From the NCBI GenBank assembly GCA_038230215.1, contig JBBRNR010000003.1:248001-312000 (forward strand): a stretch of DNA of 64,000 bases. The letters are read 5' to 3'. This DNA is from DASVRZ01 sp038230215. GTDB taxonomy: Bacteria > Verrucomicrobiota > Verrucomicrobiia > Chthoniobacterales > DASVRZ01. The notes beneath the pieces are model-generated. The model was given only the letters and a program-made list of their open reading frames with translations, was not told the DNA's origin and did not search any database. The position numbers and the translations under genes are program-made. Each line of letters begins with the position of its first letter. Position 1 is the stretch's first letter. This document shows positions 8,858 through 16,466 of the stretch, piece by piece.

Positions 8858-9820
8858 ATGGCAAACACCTACACGCAAATCCACATACACATCGTGTTCG
8901 CCGTGCAAGGTCGGCAGAGCCTCATCGCACCTGAGCACAACAACGAGTTACAGCGATACATCAGCGGCATCGTGACTAACAACGGTCAGAAACTTATCGT
9001 CATCAACAACATGCCCGACCATGTCCACATCCTCATCGGGCAGAAACCTAACATCGCCCTCTCCGATTTAGTGCGCGACATCAAGGCGAGTTCGTCTGGA
9101 TTCATCAACGAACAACAATGGATGCCGGGCCGGTTTGCGTGGCAGGAGGGTTTCGGCGCGTTTTCCTACGGACATTCCCAAATCGGCACCGTGGTTCGTT
9201 ACATCGAGAACCAGCAGGAGAATCATCAGAAGCGCACGTTTGCGGAGGAATACCAGACGTTGTTGGAGCGGTTCCATGTTCCGCATGATGAACGCTATGT
9301 TTTCCAACCAATCGCGCCGGAAGAATAGGCGCGCGATGATATGTCGCTCCTAACGGAGCTAACATCGTTGTTAGATGGGCGTTGCTATAGATATGACGCC
9401 CCGCCGGGCCTGGGTCTGAACAGATAGCTCCTCGACCCTTGAGCCAGCGTGATTGTAGCAAATGACAATCCATGCTCCGTTAGGAGCATAATATCTATAG
9501 CAAATATCCCACGATAAAACATCAGCTCCGTAGGAGCGGTATTGCGATTCAGCTATAGATATGTCGCTCTAACGGAGGTAACAACGTTATAGGATGGACG
9601 TTCTATAGATATGACGCCCCGCCGGAGCTAACATCGTTGTTAGATGGACGTTGCTATAGATATGCCGACCCGCCGGGGCTGGGTCTGAACAGATAGCTCC
9701 TCGACCCTTGAGCCAGCGTGATTGTAGCAAATGACAATCCAAGCTCCGTAGGAGCATAATATCTCTAGCAAATATCCCACGATAAAACATCAGCTCCGTA
9801 GGAGCGGCATTACGATTCAG
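8788..9820. repeat. REP/BIME-like array around the RAYT gene
   Basis: A family of 13-14 bp palindromes with arms GCTCC/GGAGC appears at 8788-8801, 8838-8850, 9346-9359, 9474-9487, 9525-9537, 9743-9755 and 9793-9805. A degenerate copy lies near 9565-9578. Between them recur the phrases TCTATAGATATGACGCC and CGATAAAACATCAGC. A block of about 197 bp occurs twice in direct orientation, at 9355-9552 and 9624-9820, offset by 269 bp, with a few substitutions and one 1-bp indel. The array surrounds the RAYT coding region. Confidence 0.9.
8858..9328 (+). CDS. REP-associated tyrosine transposase (RAYT, Y1/IS200-like)
   Basis: A 156-aa single-stranded-DNA transposase of the HUH Y1 superfamily. The opening THIHIVFAV-like block is present as TQIHIHIVFAVQGR. 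The metal-binding HUH motif reads NMPDHVHILIG at about residues 50-60. The catalytic tyrosine lies in the last helix, within VVRYIENQQENH. The 156-aa length fits IS200/RAYT enzymes. Hairpins of one family (GCTCCGTWAGGAGC type) flank the gene on both sides, at 8788-8850 and from 9346 to 9805, which is how RAYT genes sit among the REPs they mobilise. There are no IS ends of classical type, so a REP-dedicated enzyme is more likely than an autonomous IS200. Confidence 0.92.
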   Translation: MANTYTQIHIHIVFAVQGRQSLIAPEHNNELQRYISGIVTNNGQKLIVINNMPDHVHILIGQKPNIALSDLVRDIKASSSGFINEQQWMPGRFAWQEGFGAFSYGHSQIGTVVRYIENQQENHQKRTFAEEYQTLLERFHVPHDERYVFQPIAPEE

Positions 9821-9867
9821 TATTCGCCCGCGTGTCTTAGCACCTTTCGGCAAATATCTAGAAAACC

Positions 9868-10190
9868 TTCAATAGCTGACTGTCGAATCCTCAATCCAAC
9901 ATCGGCTTATCCACCTGCAACCAAACGCAGTGCGTTGGGCGGCGTTCACCGGGTCGCGGTGGGTGTAGGCTTGGTCGGCGGTGCCTTGGAGGTCGCGACG
10001 CAGCGGGTTGAGCACTTCTAGGACTTCTTTCTTTAACAACGCCAGGAGGGCGATGGCTTTCTTTTGGCGTCGGCCTGGGCCCAGTTGGCGTTTTCGTATT
10101 TCTTCGCCAGAGTGTCGAGGGCGGTGATTTCTTCGGGCAGGACGCCTTGCGCCTGCGAGTGGAGGGGTTTGCGAGGGAATGGTCAAGGAA
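9868..10190 (-). pseudogene. Frameshifted gene relic of unknown family
   Basis: Minus-strand translation gives a protein-like segment, GVLPEEITALDTLAKKYENA, running to NWAQADAK. It continues only after a 1-nt frame change as KAIALLALLKKEVLEVLNPL, through RRDLQGTADQAYTHRDPV. A stop codon interrupts the frame just upstream, and the C-terminal end runs out into unrelated sequence. The amphipathic helical character is coherent across the shift, so this looks like the remains of a real gene. I do not recognise the family. It borders the REP array, a likely cause of the disruption. Confidence 0.5.
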
Positions 10191-10300
10191 CAAAACTCAT
10201 ATTCCTCGAAAAAATTCCGCTGCCGCCGGGAGCGGTTTCAGCCGGGTTTCAGAGGGCGTCTACTATGTCGTGCATGGACCCGTTTGCAGCGCGGATGGGT

Positions 10301-10375
10301 TTGTAGCGTCGAGCCTATGGCTCGAAAGAAATCCCTCTGCCAATAAGCCCATCGAGCACAGGCTCGACGCTACAA
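10301..10375. repeat. 16-bp inverted repeat, REP/MITE-like
   Basis: TTGTAGCGTCGAGCCT at 10301-10316 is repeated as its exact reverse complement at 10360-10375, with a 43-bp loop. It lies just past the stop of the DinB-like gene. No transposase is attached, so it is a non-autonomous repeat. Confidence 0.8.
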
Positions 10376-10394
10376 CTGACTTTTGGGACGCCCT

Positions 10395-10979
10395 CTAACT
10401 GGACTGTGCGGACGCCAGAATGGCCTCGATCTGGGCGCGGTGAATGCTCATGTGTTGTCCTCCGAGGGCGTGCCAGCCGTAGGCGTCGAGGGGTCCAAAC
10501 CACGGATGGGCGAAACGCGCGGTCGATTTTAGGCCGGGCAACAGGCGCTCAGCCTCGGCGACAGAAGTTTGATAAGTGGCGCAAGCAGCCTCAAACTCGG
10601 GGATGATAGCCACCGTGGTGCCGGGACGGGGCTTGACATCGGCGGTGCGCGCCTCGCCCGGAGGCACGATTCCCTGGGCGAGGGCGCGGATGATTTTGGA
10701 GAACTCGAGATTGACGATCCGTAGATGGTCGAGCGTCATCCAGACGGACCATTGGCGGCTGCTGTCTTCCATGCCGCGGAGGCGGGAGATGAGCACGGGA
10801 CGTTCCCCGGCGATGGGGTCCACATCGCGGATGAAGCTGCGAAGCGTGTGTAACTCCGATGCAAATTTGGCCGAGAAGGCCGCGACGTTTCCTCGTTTCT
10901 GAGTCCGGCGAAACAACAGACGGGCCACGGCGAGTTCGATTCGCGGCAAACCGGCTCCAGGCGGGGCAAGGTTTTTCAT
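10395..10979 (-). CDS. DinB-superfamily protein
   Basis: A 194-aa predicted four-helix-bundle protein of the DinB/YfiT type. The helix carrying WSVWMTLDHLRIVN supplies one histidine. The C-terminal WHALGGQHMSIHRAQIEAIL segment has the HxxxHRxQI pattern typical of the metal site in DinB-like proteins. Related proteins act as thiol-dependent metalloenzymes or are uncharacterised, and the substrate here is unknown. The start is the ATG at 10977-10979 (MKNLAPPG). The frame is open further upstream, but that part is not conserved in character. The gene is divergent from namZ. Confidence 0.75.
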   Translation of the reverse strand: MKNLAPPGAGLPRIELAVARLLFRRTQKRGNVAAFSAKFASELHTLRSFIRDVDPIAGERPVLISRLRGMEDSSRQWSVWMTLDHLRIVNLEFSKIIRALAQGIVPPGEARTADVKPRPGTTVAIIPEFEAACATYQTSVAEAERLLPGLKSTARFAHPWFGPLDAYGWHALGGQHMSIHRAQIEAILASAQSS

Positions 10980-11001
10980 GGGCGCAATCTGGCTTTTCTC
11001 A

Positions 11002-11020
11002 GAGTCGAATGCAACTCGAC
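11002..11020. repeat. Dispersed motif GAGTCGRATGNAACTCGAA, intergenic copy
   Basis: GAGTCGAATGCAACTCGAC in the divergent DinB-like/namZ intergenic region. Close variants occur across the window in genes and spacers, on both strands (7309-7325, 12281-12301, 30085-30105, 31036-31055, 33339-33360, 37573-37590, 38086-38103). The role is unknown. Confidence 0.5.
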
Positions 11021-11075
11021 TGAAAAGCCCACCCCGGGGTTGACCGTGCGGCGGCACTGCTTTTATGGTCGAGCC

Positions 11076-12281
11076 ATGTGGATGCGCTGTCTTTTCTCGA
11101 TTTTTCTGGCGCTGGCCGCCTTGGTTTTTCCTGCCCGCGCCGGGGTGATGCTGGGGATCGATGTGCTGGAGGCGAATCATTTTGACCTGTTGCAAGGCCG
11201 CCGCGTGGGGCTGGTGACGAATCAGACGGGGGTAAACTCCAACGGAACGAAGACGCGGAAGATTTTGAAGGAGGCAGACGGGGTGAAACTGGTGGCCTTG
11301 TTTACTCCGGAGCACGGGTTGGATGGGACAGAGGGCGCCGGGAAATACATTGCATCGCGCGTCGACAAACTAACGGGCCTTCCTGCGTATTCTCTGTATG
11401 GGCCCAATCGGAAGCCGTCGCCAGGGATGTTGAAGGGGATCGATACGCTGGTCTTCGACATGCAGGACATCGGCTGCCGGAGTTACACCTACATTTCCAC
11501 GATGGGCAAATGCATGCAGGCAGCGGCAGAAAATGGGATCGAGTTTATCGTTCTCGACCGTCCAAACCCGCTCGGCGGCAACCGCGTCGAAGGGCCCGGC
11601 ATGGAGAAGGAATGGATCTCGTTCATTGGCCAGTTTCCCGTGCCTTACGTTCACGGAATGACGACCGGCGAGCTGGCGCAAATGAGCAATGCGCGCGGCT
11701 GGATGGGGCCGAAGTGCAGTCTGAAAATCGTGCGGATGCGCGGCTGGAGTCGCTTGATGACGTGGCCCGACACCGGGCTGCATTGGGTGCAAACATCGCC
11801 GAATGTCCCCAGGGCGATGTCGCCGTTTTATTATGTGTTGACGGGGCTGATCGGCGAACTGAGCCCGCCCGAGCTGGGGGTGAACACGTCGGAACCGTTT
11901 GAGATTTGCGCCACGGAATGGATGAACGCCGCGAGCTTCACCCGTTACCTGAACAGCCTCGACACGCCGGGCATTCAGTATTCGCCGGTGAGCGGATTCA
12001 AAGGCGCAAATGGCGTCCGCATTCGCATTTCGCCCGACACCACGGCCGATCTCTGTGCGACTTCCATGTATATGTTAACCTACATGAACCAGACGGCCGG
12101 AAGACGCGGCATGTTTGCCCGCACTGGCGGCGAGGCGATGGATCTTTTCTACAAATCCTGCGGCGGAAAAACCATCCGGCATCAGGTCGAGTCGGGTGTT
12201 AGTCCCAAGGCGATCGTCGCCAGTTGGCGTCCGTATCTGGATCGTTTCCGCAGTGAACGCGCGAAGTTTTTGCTCTACTAG
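11076..12281 (+). CDS. namZ: Exo-beta-N-acetylmuramidase NamZ (DUF1343)
   Basis: Predicted exported glycosidase (NamZ/GH171, formerly DUF1343) that releases N-acetylmuramic acid from the non-reducing end of peptidoglycan fragments. A signal peptide is clear: MWMRCL, a hydrophobic core, and a cut after ARA (about residue 22). Family landmarks follow: LQGRRVGLVTNQTG, FTPEHGLDG, SLYGPNRKP, DMQDIGCRSYTYISTM and VLDRPNPLGG. The length of 401 aa is typical. The ATG at 11076 is chosen because it places the signal peptide at the N-terminus. An in-frame TTG at 11040 is less likely. It complements nagZ at 6396, as in MurNAc-salvaging bacteria, and is followed by nadD after 17 bp. Confidence 0.92.
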   Translation: MWMRCLFSIFLALAALVFPARAGVMLGIDVLEANHFDLLQGRRVGLVTNQTGVNSNGTKTRKILKEADGVKLVALFTPEHGLDGTEGAGKYIASRVDKLTGLPAYSLYGPNRKPSPGMLKGIDTLVFDMQDIGCRSYTYISTMGKCMQAAAENGIEFIVLDRPNPLGGNRVEGPGMEKEWISFIGQFPVPYVHGMTTGELAQMSNARGWMGPKCSLKIVRMRGWSRLMTWPDTGLHWVQTSPNVPRAMSPFYYVLTGLIGELSPPELGVNTSEPFEICATEWMNAASFTRYLNSLDTPGIQYSPVSGFKGANGVRIRISPDTTADLCATSMYMLTYMNQTAGRRGMFARTGGEAMDLFYKSCGGKTIRHQVESGVSPKAIVASWRPYLDRFRSERAKFLLY

Positions 12282-12298
12282 ATGTCGATGGAACTCGA

Positions 12299-12865
12299 AT
12301 GAAAATCGGACTTTACGGCGGGACGTTTGATCCGATTCATCACGGCCATTTGATTCTGGCCCGCGCGGCGCTGGAGACCTTGGAGCTGGACCGGATTGTT
12401 TTCATTCCAGCGGCGATTTCCCCGCATAAACTCGGCACGTCCCCCACCCCGGCGGCCATTCGCTGGGAAATGATCGAGGCGTCCATCGCAGGCGAGCCCG
12501 GCCTCCTCGCCGACGACCTCGAGTTGCATCGCCAGGGGCCGTCCTACACCTACGACACCGTGGTTAGCTACCGCGAACGTTTTCCCGAGGCGGAGTTGTT
12601 CTGCCTCCTCGGTGCCGACAATCTCGCCAAGCTGCACACCTGGCATCGCATCGAGGAATGGAAGGCTCTCGTCACGCTGGCCGTGCTCAACCGCGGGGCT
12701 ACGAAGGAAACGCTCCCGTTTCCGCAGGTCATGGGACGATTTGATGTCTCGGCCTCCGACATCCGAAACCGGGTTGCCAAGGGACTTTCGATTCGTTATC
12801 TAGTAACACCGCCCGTGGACGATCTCATTCGCCAGCATCACCTCTACCAGACTCATTCCCATTAA
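12299..12865 (+). CDS. nadD: Nicotinate-nucleotide adenylyltransferase
   Basis: Forms nicotinic-acid adenine dinucleotide from NaMN and ATP, a late step of NAD synthesis. The nucleotidyltransferase signature opens the protein: MKIGLYGGTFDPIHHGHL with the (H/T)xxH motif. The C-terminal ISxTxxR-type signature appears as VSASDIRNRVAKG, where Ala replaces the usual Thr. The length of 188 aa is normal. The stop TAA at 12863-12865 overlaps the inferred ATT start of rsfS. nadD-rsfS adjacency is very common in bacteria and supports both calls. Confidence 0.96.
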   Translation: MKIGLYGGTFDPIHHGHLILARAALETLELDRIVFIPAAISPHKLGTSPTPAAIRWEMIEASIAGEPGLLADDLELHRQGPSYTYDTVVSYRERFPEAELFCLLGADNLAKLHTWHRIEEWKALVTLAVLNRGATKETLPFPQVMGRFDVSASDIRNRVAKGLSIRYLVTPPVDDLIRQHHLYQTHSH

Positions 12866-13241
12866 ACTCACCTCCGAAGAACTCGCCCGCACTTGCGCCC
12901 GCCTCGCCGCCGATAAAAAAGCTGAGGACCTCGTCGTTCTCGACCTGCGCGGCATCTCGACTTTCACCGATTTCTTTGTCGTTTGCTCGGGCACGGCCGA
13001 CCCGCATTTGAAGGCGATCGCCAGCTCGATTCGCGAGGGGTTGCGCGATGATTGCAATGTAACTCCGCTCGCCGTCGATGGCTACCCCGCGAGCCAGTGG
13101 ATGATCCTCGATTACATCCAGGTGATCGTGCATATTTTCCACGAGTCGAAGCGCGATTTCTACGATCTCGAGACGCTCTGGAACGATGCGCCGAGATTGA
13201 AAATCGAGACGCCGGATTTACCTGCAACGCCGCTTTCATGA
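12861..13241 (+). CDS. rsfS: Ribosomal silencing factor RsfS, apparent ATT start
   Basis: Binds ribosomal protein uL14 and blocks subunit joining when nutrients are scarce. The family core is unmistakable: KKAEDLVVLDLRGISTFTDF, VCSGTADPHLKAIA, then the YPASQWMILDYIQVIVHIFH block. The frame is open from 12807, but I find no ATG, GTG, TTG or CTG before the conserved core. Methionine-equivalent alignment of the normal start (M-x-x-S-x-E-L) falls at ATT 12861, which overlaps the nadD stop as ATTAA. That gives 126 aa, the usual length. A rare AUU start, as known for infC, is the simplest reading. A sequence error is the alternative. Confidence 0.88.
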   Translation: MKLTSEELARTCARLAADKKAEDLVVLDLRGISTFTDFFVVCSGTADPHLKAIASSIREGLRDDCNVTPLAVDGYPASQWMILDYIQVIVHIFHESKRDFYDLETLWNDAPRLKIETPDLPATPLS

Positions 13242-13251
13242 ACCTGCTCGC

Positions 13252-13437
13252 ATGAATCTACTCGTGGAGACGGAGATCACCTGTCCGTTTTGTTTCGAGT
13301 CGTTTTACAGCATGATCGACACGTCGCAGGGGGATGTGGACATGATTGAGGATTGCACAGTTTGCTGCCGTCCGATGCGACTCGTTGTTGCCTGCCAACC
13401 GGGCGAAGTGGAAAGTGTGGAAGTCGAACCCGGTTAG
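13252..13437 (+). CDS. CPXCG-motif cysteine-rich small protein
   Basis: A 61-aa probable zinc-binding protein. Two paired-cysteine knuckles are visible, TCPFCFESF and DCTVCCRPM, in the order typical of the CPXCG family (CPYCGE...DCxVCCRPI). No signal peptide or membrane segment is present. The function is unknown. It lies 10 bp after rsfS and 15 bp before the SirB1-like gene on the same strand, so it appears to be part of one operon running to cinA. Confidence 0.85.
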   Translation: MNLLVETEITCPFCFESFYSMIDTSQGDVDMIEDCTVCCRPMRLVVACQPGEVESVEVEPG

Positions 13438-13452
13438 ATTCTTTTCTCCACC

Positions 13453-14313
13453 ATGTTTGAACAACGCGACGCTCTCATTCGCCTCCTGCGCGATGATGAT
13501 CCGGCCACGATTGATCTCATCAAGGAGCGACTCACCACCAGCGGCCCCGCGATTCTGGCGGACCTGCGTGAATTGTTGGAAACTGACGATGAAAAAGTCT
13601 CGCTTCATGTCAGTGAAATGATTCAGGAAATCGAAAAGCAGCAGGCGGGCGATCAATTCGCCTCGTTCTGCCGCCACTTCGACGAAGCGCAAGGCATTGA
13701 GCCCGCCGCCTGGCTGCTCTCCGCAGCGATGACTCCCGGCTTCGACGCCAAGTCTTATCGCGCCAAACTCGACAGTTGGGGCCGCCAGTTGCGGCTGCTT
13801 CTGGAGAGTGCCGTTTCCGACCGAGAGCGCGTGGAGATTCTCAGCAAATTCATGTCGGAACATCTCTCGTTTCGAGGCAATGCCGACGATTATTACAATC
13901 CGCGAAACAGCTTTTTGCCGACGGTCATCGACACGCGCTCCGGCATTCCGATCACACTGAGTTTGCTTTATATGTTAGTCGCCCAGCGCGCCGGAATGTT
14001 AGTCGAGGGCGTCAACCTCCCCGGGCATTTCATCGTGCGTCACCGCGAGGTGTTTTTCGATCCGTTTCACCAGGGAAAAATCCTCTCGCTGACCGATTGT
14101 CGCGAGATTCTCGACCGGCAAAATCTCGAGATCGAGGCCTCCCATTTTGTCGTTGCCACGAACCTGCATATTTTGGTTAGGATTCTGGCGAATTTGCTCT
14201 TCATCTACGAACGGAAAAACGACAACGACATGCAGGCGCGCATTCTCGACTGGCTCGCCGCGCTCGATCGCAAATCGGGGCGGCCTTATCCCTCTGGCCC
14301 CGGCGCCGAATGA
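13453..14313 (+). CDS. SirB1/transglutaminase-like TPR-type protein
   Basis: A 286-aa cytoplasmic protein of the SirB1 family (transglutaminase-like core domain 2). The N-terminal 90 residues are helical. The family core runs from about residue 110: FLPTVIDTRSGIPITLSLLY, VEGVNLPGHFIVRH, and EIEASHFVVATNLHILVRIL. The C-terminal helices (LLFIYERKNDNDMQARILDW) resemble the short tetratricopeptide end of the family. The classical catalytic Cys of active transglutaminases is not obvious, as in other SirB1 proteins, so an enzymatic role is uncertain. It overlaps the cinA start by ATGA. Confidence 0.85.
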   Translation: MFEQRDALIRLLRDDDPATIDLIKERLTTSGPAILADLRELLETDDEKVSLHVSEMIQEIEKQQAGDQFASFCRHFDEAQGIEPAAWLLSAAMTPGFDAKSYRAKLDSWGRQLRLLLESAVSDRERVEILSKFMSEHLSFRGNADDYYNPRNSFLPTVIDTRSGIPITLSLLYMLVAQRAGMLVEGVNLPGHFIVRHREVFFDPFHQGKILSLTDCREILDRQNLEIEASHFVVATNLHILVRILANLLFIYERKNDNDMQARILDWLAALDRKSGRPYPSGPGAE

Positions 14314-15536
14314 TCGCCGAGGTCATCAACACCGGCACCGAGCTGCTTCTCGGCCAGGTGTTAAACACGCATCTCACATTCCTCGGCGAGAAATTATTCG
14401 CCCTCGGTTTTCGCATCGAACGTCAGCTGGCCATACCCGATGGCGACGCGATTCGACAAGGCCTGGAGGAAGCTTTTACCCGAAGACCGGATGCTATCTT
14501 CGTCACCGGCGGACTGGGGCCGACGACGGACGATATCACGCGCGATCTGCTGGCAGAAATGTTAGGAGCGAAGTTGGTTAGGAATGACGATATCATGGGC
14601 ATGATCGAGCGTCGTTTCGAACGCCGCGGCTTTCCAGTGACGGAGCGCATCGGCCTGCAGGCATTGGTGCCCGTGGGCGTTTATCCGATCCTCAATGACT
14701 GGGGCACCGCGCCCGGCCTGCATCTGCCTGCATCGAAACGCAACCCGCATGTGTTTTTTCTCCCCGGCCCGCCGCGTGAGTTGAAGCCGATGTTTAACGA
14801 GCGGGTGGCTCCATTATTGCGCGAGCTTTTTCCCGACAAACACCGAAGCATCTGCCGGATTCATCGCATCGTCGGCCTGGGCGAATCGATGGTCGAGCAG
14901 AAGGTCGGGAAACAGTTGCTGGCCCTGAATGGATTGGAACTCGGCTACTGCGCCCGTTCAGGCGAGGTCGATGTGAGACTCATCGGTTCCACCGAGGTGG
15001 TCGAAGCCGCCAACCAGATCATTGAAATGGAACTCGGCTCTCACATTTATGCGCACGACGACGGCACGATGGAGCAGACGGTGGTAAAACTCCTCCGCGC
15101 ACGAAAACAAAACGTCGCCACCGCCGAATCCTGCACCGGCGGCTTTCTCGCACATCGAATTACCAACGTGCCGGGCGCTTCGGAAATTTTCAGCGCGGGT
15201 TACGTGACTTACGCTAATGAAATCAAAGCCGCCACGCTCGGAATTGACTTCCAATTGATTGAGGAAAATGGCGCGGTCAGCGAACCGGTTGCCGCCGCCA
15301 TGGCCGACGGAGCGCGGCGTGTTTCCGGGAGTGATTTCGCTCTGTCCACCACAGGAATTGCCGGTCCCGGCGGCGGTTCGGAAGCAAAACCACTCGGAAC
15401 AGTTTTCATCGGACTTGCATCCGACTCTGGCGTCGAGGTTTCCCGTCATTTTTACCCGACCGACCGGGAGACGTTTAAGTTTCTCGTAACCCAGACCGCG
15501 CTCAATCTGTTGCGCAAACGTCTGGTCCGCTCTTAG
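14310..15536 (+). CDS. cinA: CinA: nicotinamide-nucleotide amidase/MoCF-like protein
   Basis: Two-domain protein of 408 aa. The N-terminal molybdopterin-binding-like (COG1058) domain opens IAEVINTGTELLLGQVLNTH and includes FVTGGLGPTTDDITRD. The C-terminal CinA deamidase domain has ATAESCTGGFLAHRITNVPGAS and a GIAGPGGGSEAKPLGTVFI block. Full-length CinA proteins combine NMN deamidation with an ADP-ribose pyrophosphatase activity in some species, so a role in NAD repair or salvage is likely. The start overlaps the previous stop (ATGA), implying translational coupling. A strong terminator follows at 15551-15590. Confidence 0.95.
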   Translation: MIAEVINTGTELLLGQVLNTHLTFLGEKLFALGFRIERQLAIPDGDAIRQGLEEAFTRRPDAIFVTGGLGPTTDDITRDLLAEMLGAKLVRNDDIMGMIERRFERRGFPVTERIGLQALVPVGVYPILNDWGTAPGLHLPASKRNPHVFFLPGPPRELKPMFNERVAPLLRELFPDKHRSICRIHRIVGLGESMVEQKVGKQLLALNGLELGYCARSGEVDVRLIGSTEVVEAANQIIEMELGSHIYAHDDGTMEQTVVKLLRARKQNVATAESCTGGFLAHRITNVPGASEIFSAGYVTYANEIKAATLGIDFQLIEENGAVSEPVAAAMADGARRVSGSDFALSTTGIAGPGGGSEAKPLGTVFIGLASDSGVEVSRHFYPTDRETFKFLVTQTALNLLRKRLVRS

Positions 15537-15550
15537 CAGTCCGTCCGCAC

Positions 15551-15590
15551 AAAAAAAGAGGGCCCGGCGTGAACCGGACCCTTCTTTTTT
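15551..15590. terminator. Bidirectional Rho-independent terminator
   Basis: Stem GAGGGCCCGG / CCGGACCCTTC (one mismatch) with a 6-nt loop, preceded by an A-run and followed by a T-run. It lies between the convergent cinA (+) and the transglutaminase-like gene (-), so it can serve both. Confidence 0.9.
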
Positions 15591-15607
15591 GACTCTCTCT
15601 GAAAAAC

Positions 15608-16147
15608 TTAGATGCGGAATTTCTTCGCGCCTTCGTAAGCGTAGTTCTGAACGTAGTTGTTGCGGTGACCTTCCGTGAGCGTGCGCACTTTGTTGTCGAA
15701 GGTGGGATCGAGGAGGTAAAGTTTTCCCTGGTAGTTCATCTCGAGCCAGGCGTGGGTGAGTTTGCTGGTCTTGGTGCGCATGCCGATGACGAGGCGGAGA
15801 TTGTCCACGCCGCGTTTTTTGAGGATGGAATAGAGGGCGATGGCCTTGGCTTTGCAGTCGGCTTTGAATTCGGTCTGCACTTGGGAAGGGGTTTTCCAGT
15901 TGGTGCTGTATTGGTAGGGAATCGAGCGCAGGTCGCGCATGTAGGAATTGACTTCGTTCATCGAGACATCGCTCTGGGCCTTGGGAGTTTGTTCCAGAAT
16001 GAGGCGAACCGGAGTCATCTGACGGTCGTAAGGAGTCGCTGCTACTTGCTGGAGTTGGGCTTTGGCCACACCGCTCAAGGCCATCGTCACGAGCACCAAA
16101 AGAAGCGAGGCAGTGGAGCGAAAGGAGAGAGTCATCAGGTTTTTCAT
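15608..16147 (-). CDS. Secreted transglutaminase-like cysteine proteinase (BTLCP-type)
   Basis: A 179-aa predicted exported protein. The signal peptide starts MKNLMTLSFRSTASLLLVLV with an AKA cleavage site near residue 30. The mature part holds the Cys-His-Asp triad order of bacterial transglutaminase-like proteinases: DCKAKAIALYSILKKRG (Cys), THAWLEMNYQG (His) and YLLDPTFDNK (Asp). The substrate is unknown. Relatives are often linked to cell-surface adhesin processing. The start is the ATG at 16145-16147. The frame extends 10 codons upstream, but the signal peptide fits best here. Convergent with cinA. Confidence 0.8.
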   Translation of the reverse strand: MKNLMTLSFRSTASLLLVLVTMALSGVAKAQLQQVAATPYDRQMTPVRLILEQTPKAQSDVSMNEVNSYMRDLRSIPYQYSTNWKTPSQVQTEFKADCKAKAIALYSILKKRGVDNLRLVIGMRTKTSKLTHAWLEMNYQGKLYLLDPTFDNKVRTLTEGHRNNYVQNYAYEGAKKFRI

Positions 16148-16391
16148 ACAATATTCTTTAAGCAACCACCGTGCCACGGCGAATATGGGGCTTTTTGAAA
16201 GCTTAATATGCTGATTATCAGTGGTTTATGACTAATGGAACACTGCTCTGCATCTTAAGTTTTCTCACGGATGATAATCATACATGAGAAAATAGGCCCG
16301 AAAACCAGCGGTTTCCGGTCTCTTGAGGTTTTGAAATCTGTTGACCAGCTTCTGTCGCCTTATACCCTTAGCGATGCCGAAAGGCCTGTTT

Positions 16392-16466
16392 GCGCGATTA
16401 GCTCAGTGGTAGAGCGCTTGCTTCACACGCAAGATGTCGCAGGTTCAAACCCTGCATCGCGCACCA
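16392..16466 (+). tRNA. tRNA-Val (anticodon CAC), integration target
   Basis: Complete cloverleaf: acceptor GCGCGAT/ATCGCGC, D arm GCTC/GAGC, anticodon arm CTTGC-TTCACAC-GCAAG giving anticodon CAC (Val, GTG codons), and T arm GCAGG-TTCAAAC-CCTGC. CCA is encoded at 16464-16466. The last 14 bases plus three flanking bases (16453-16469) are repeated at 21683-21699, marking this gene as the attachment site of the mobile element to its right. The gene stays intact because the element restores its 3' end. Confidence 0.97.

Noticed and set aside
8858..9328. Autonomous IS200/IS605 insertion sequence
   Set aside because: No TnpB, no typical subterminal IS ends with a target tetranucleotide seen; the flanking palindromes repeat far from the gene, which fits a RAYT.
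12807..12854. An upstream ATC or other non-standard start for rsfS
   Set aside because: Those codons lie within the conserved end of nadD and would add residues not found at RsfS N-termini. ATT at 12861 matches family length and overlaps the nadD stop.
16423..16466. Integrase C-terminal residues GFEPATSCV as a conserved domain end
   Set aside because: They are simply the translation of the tRNA-Val sequence; similar endings appear wherever frames run into such tRNA genes.
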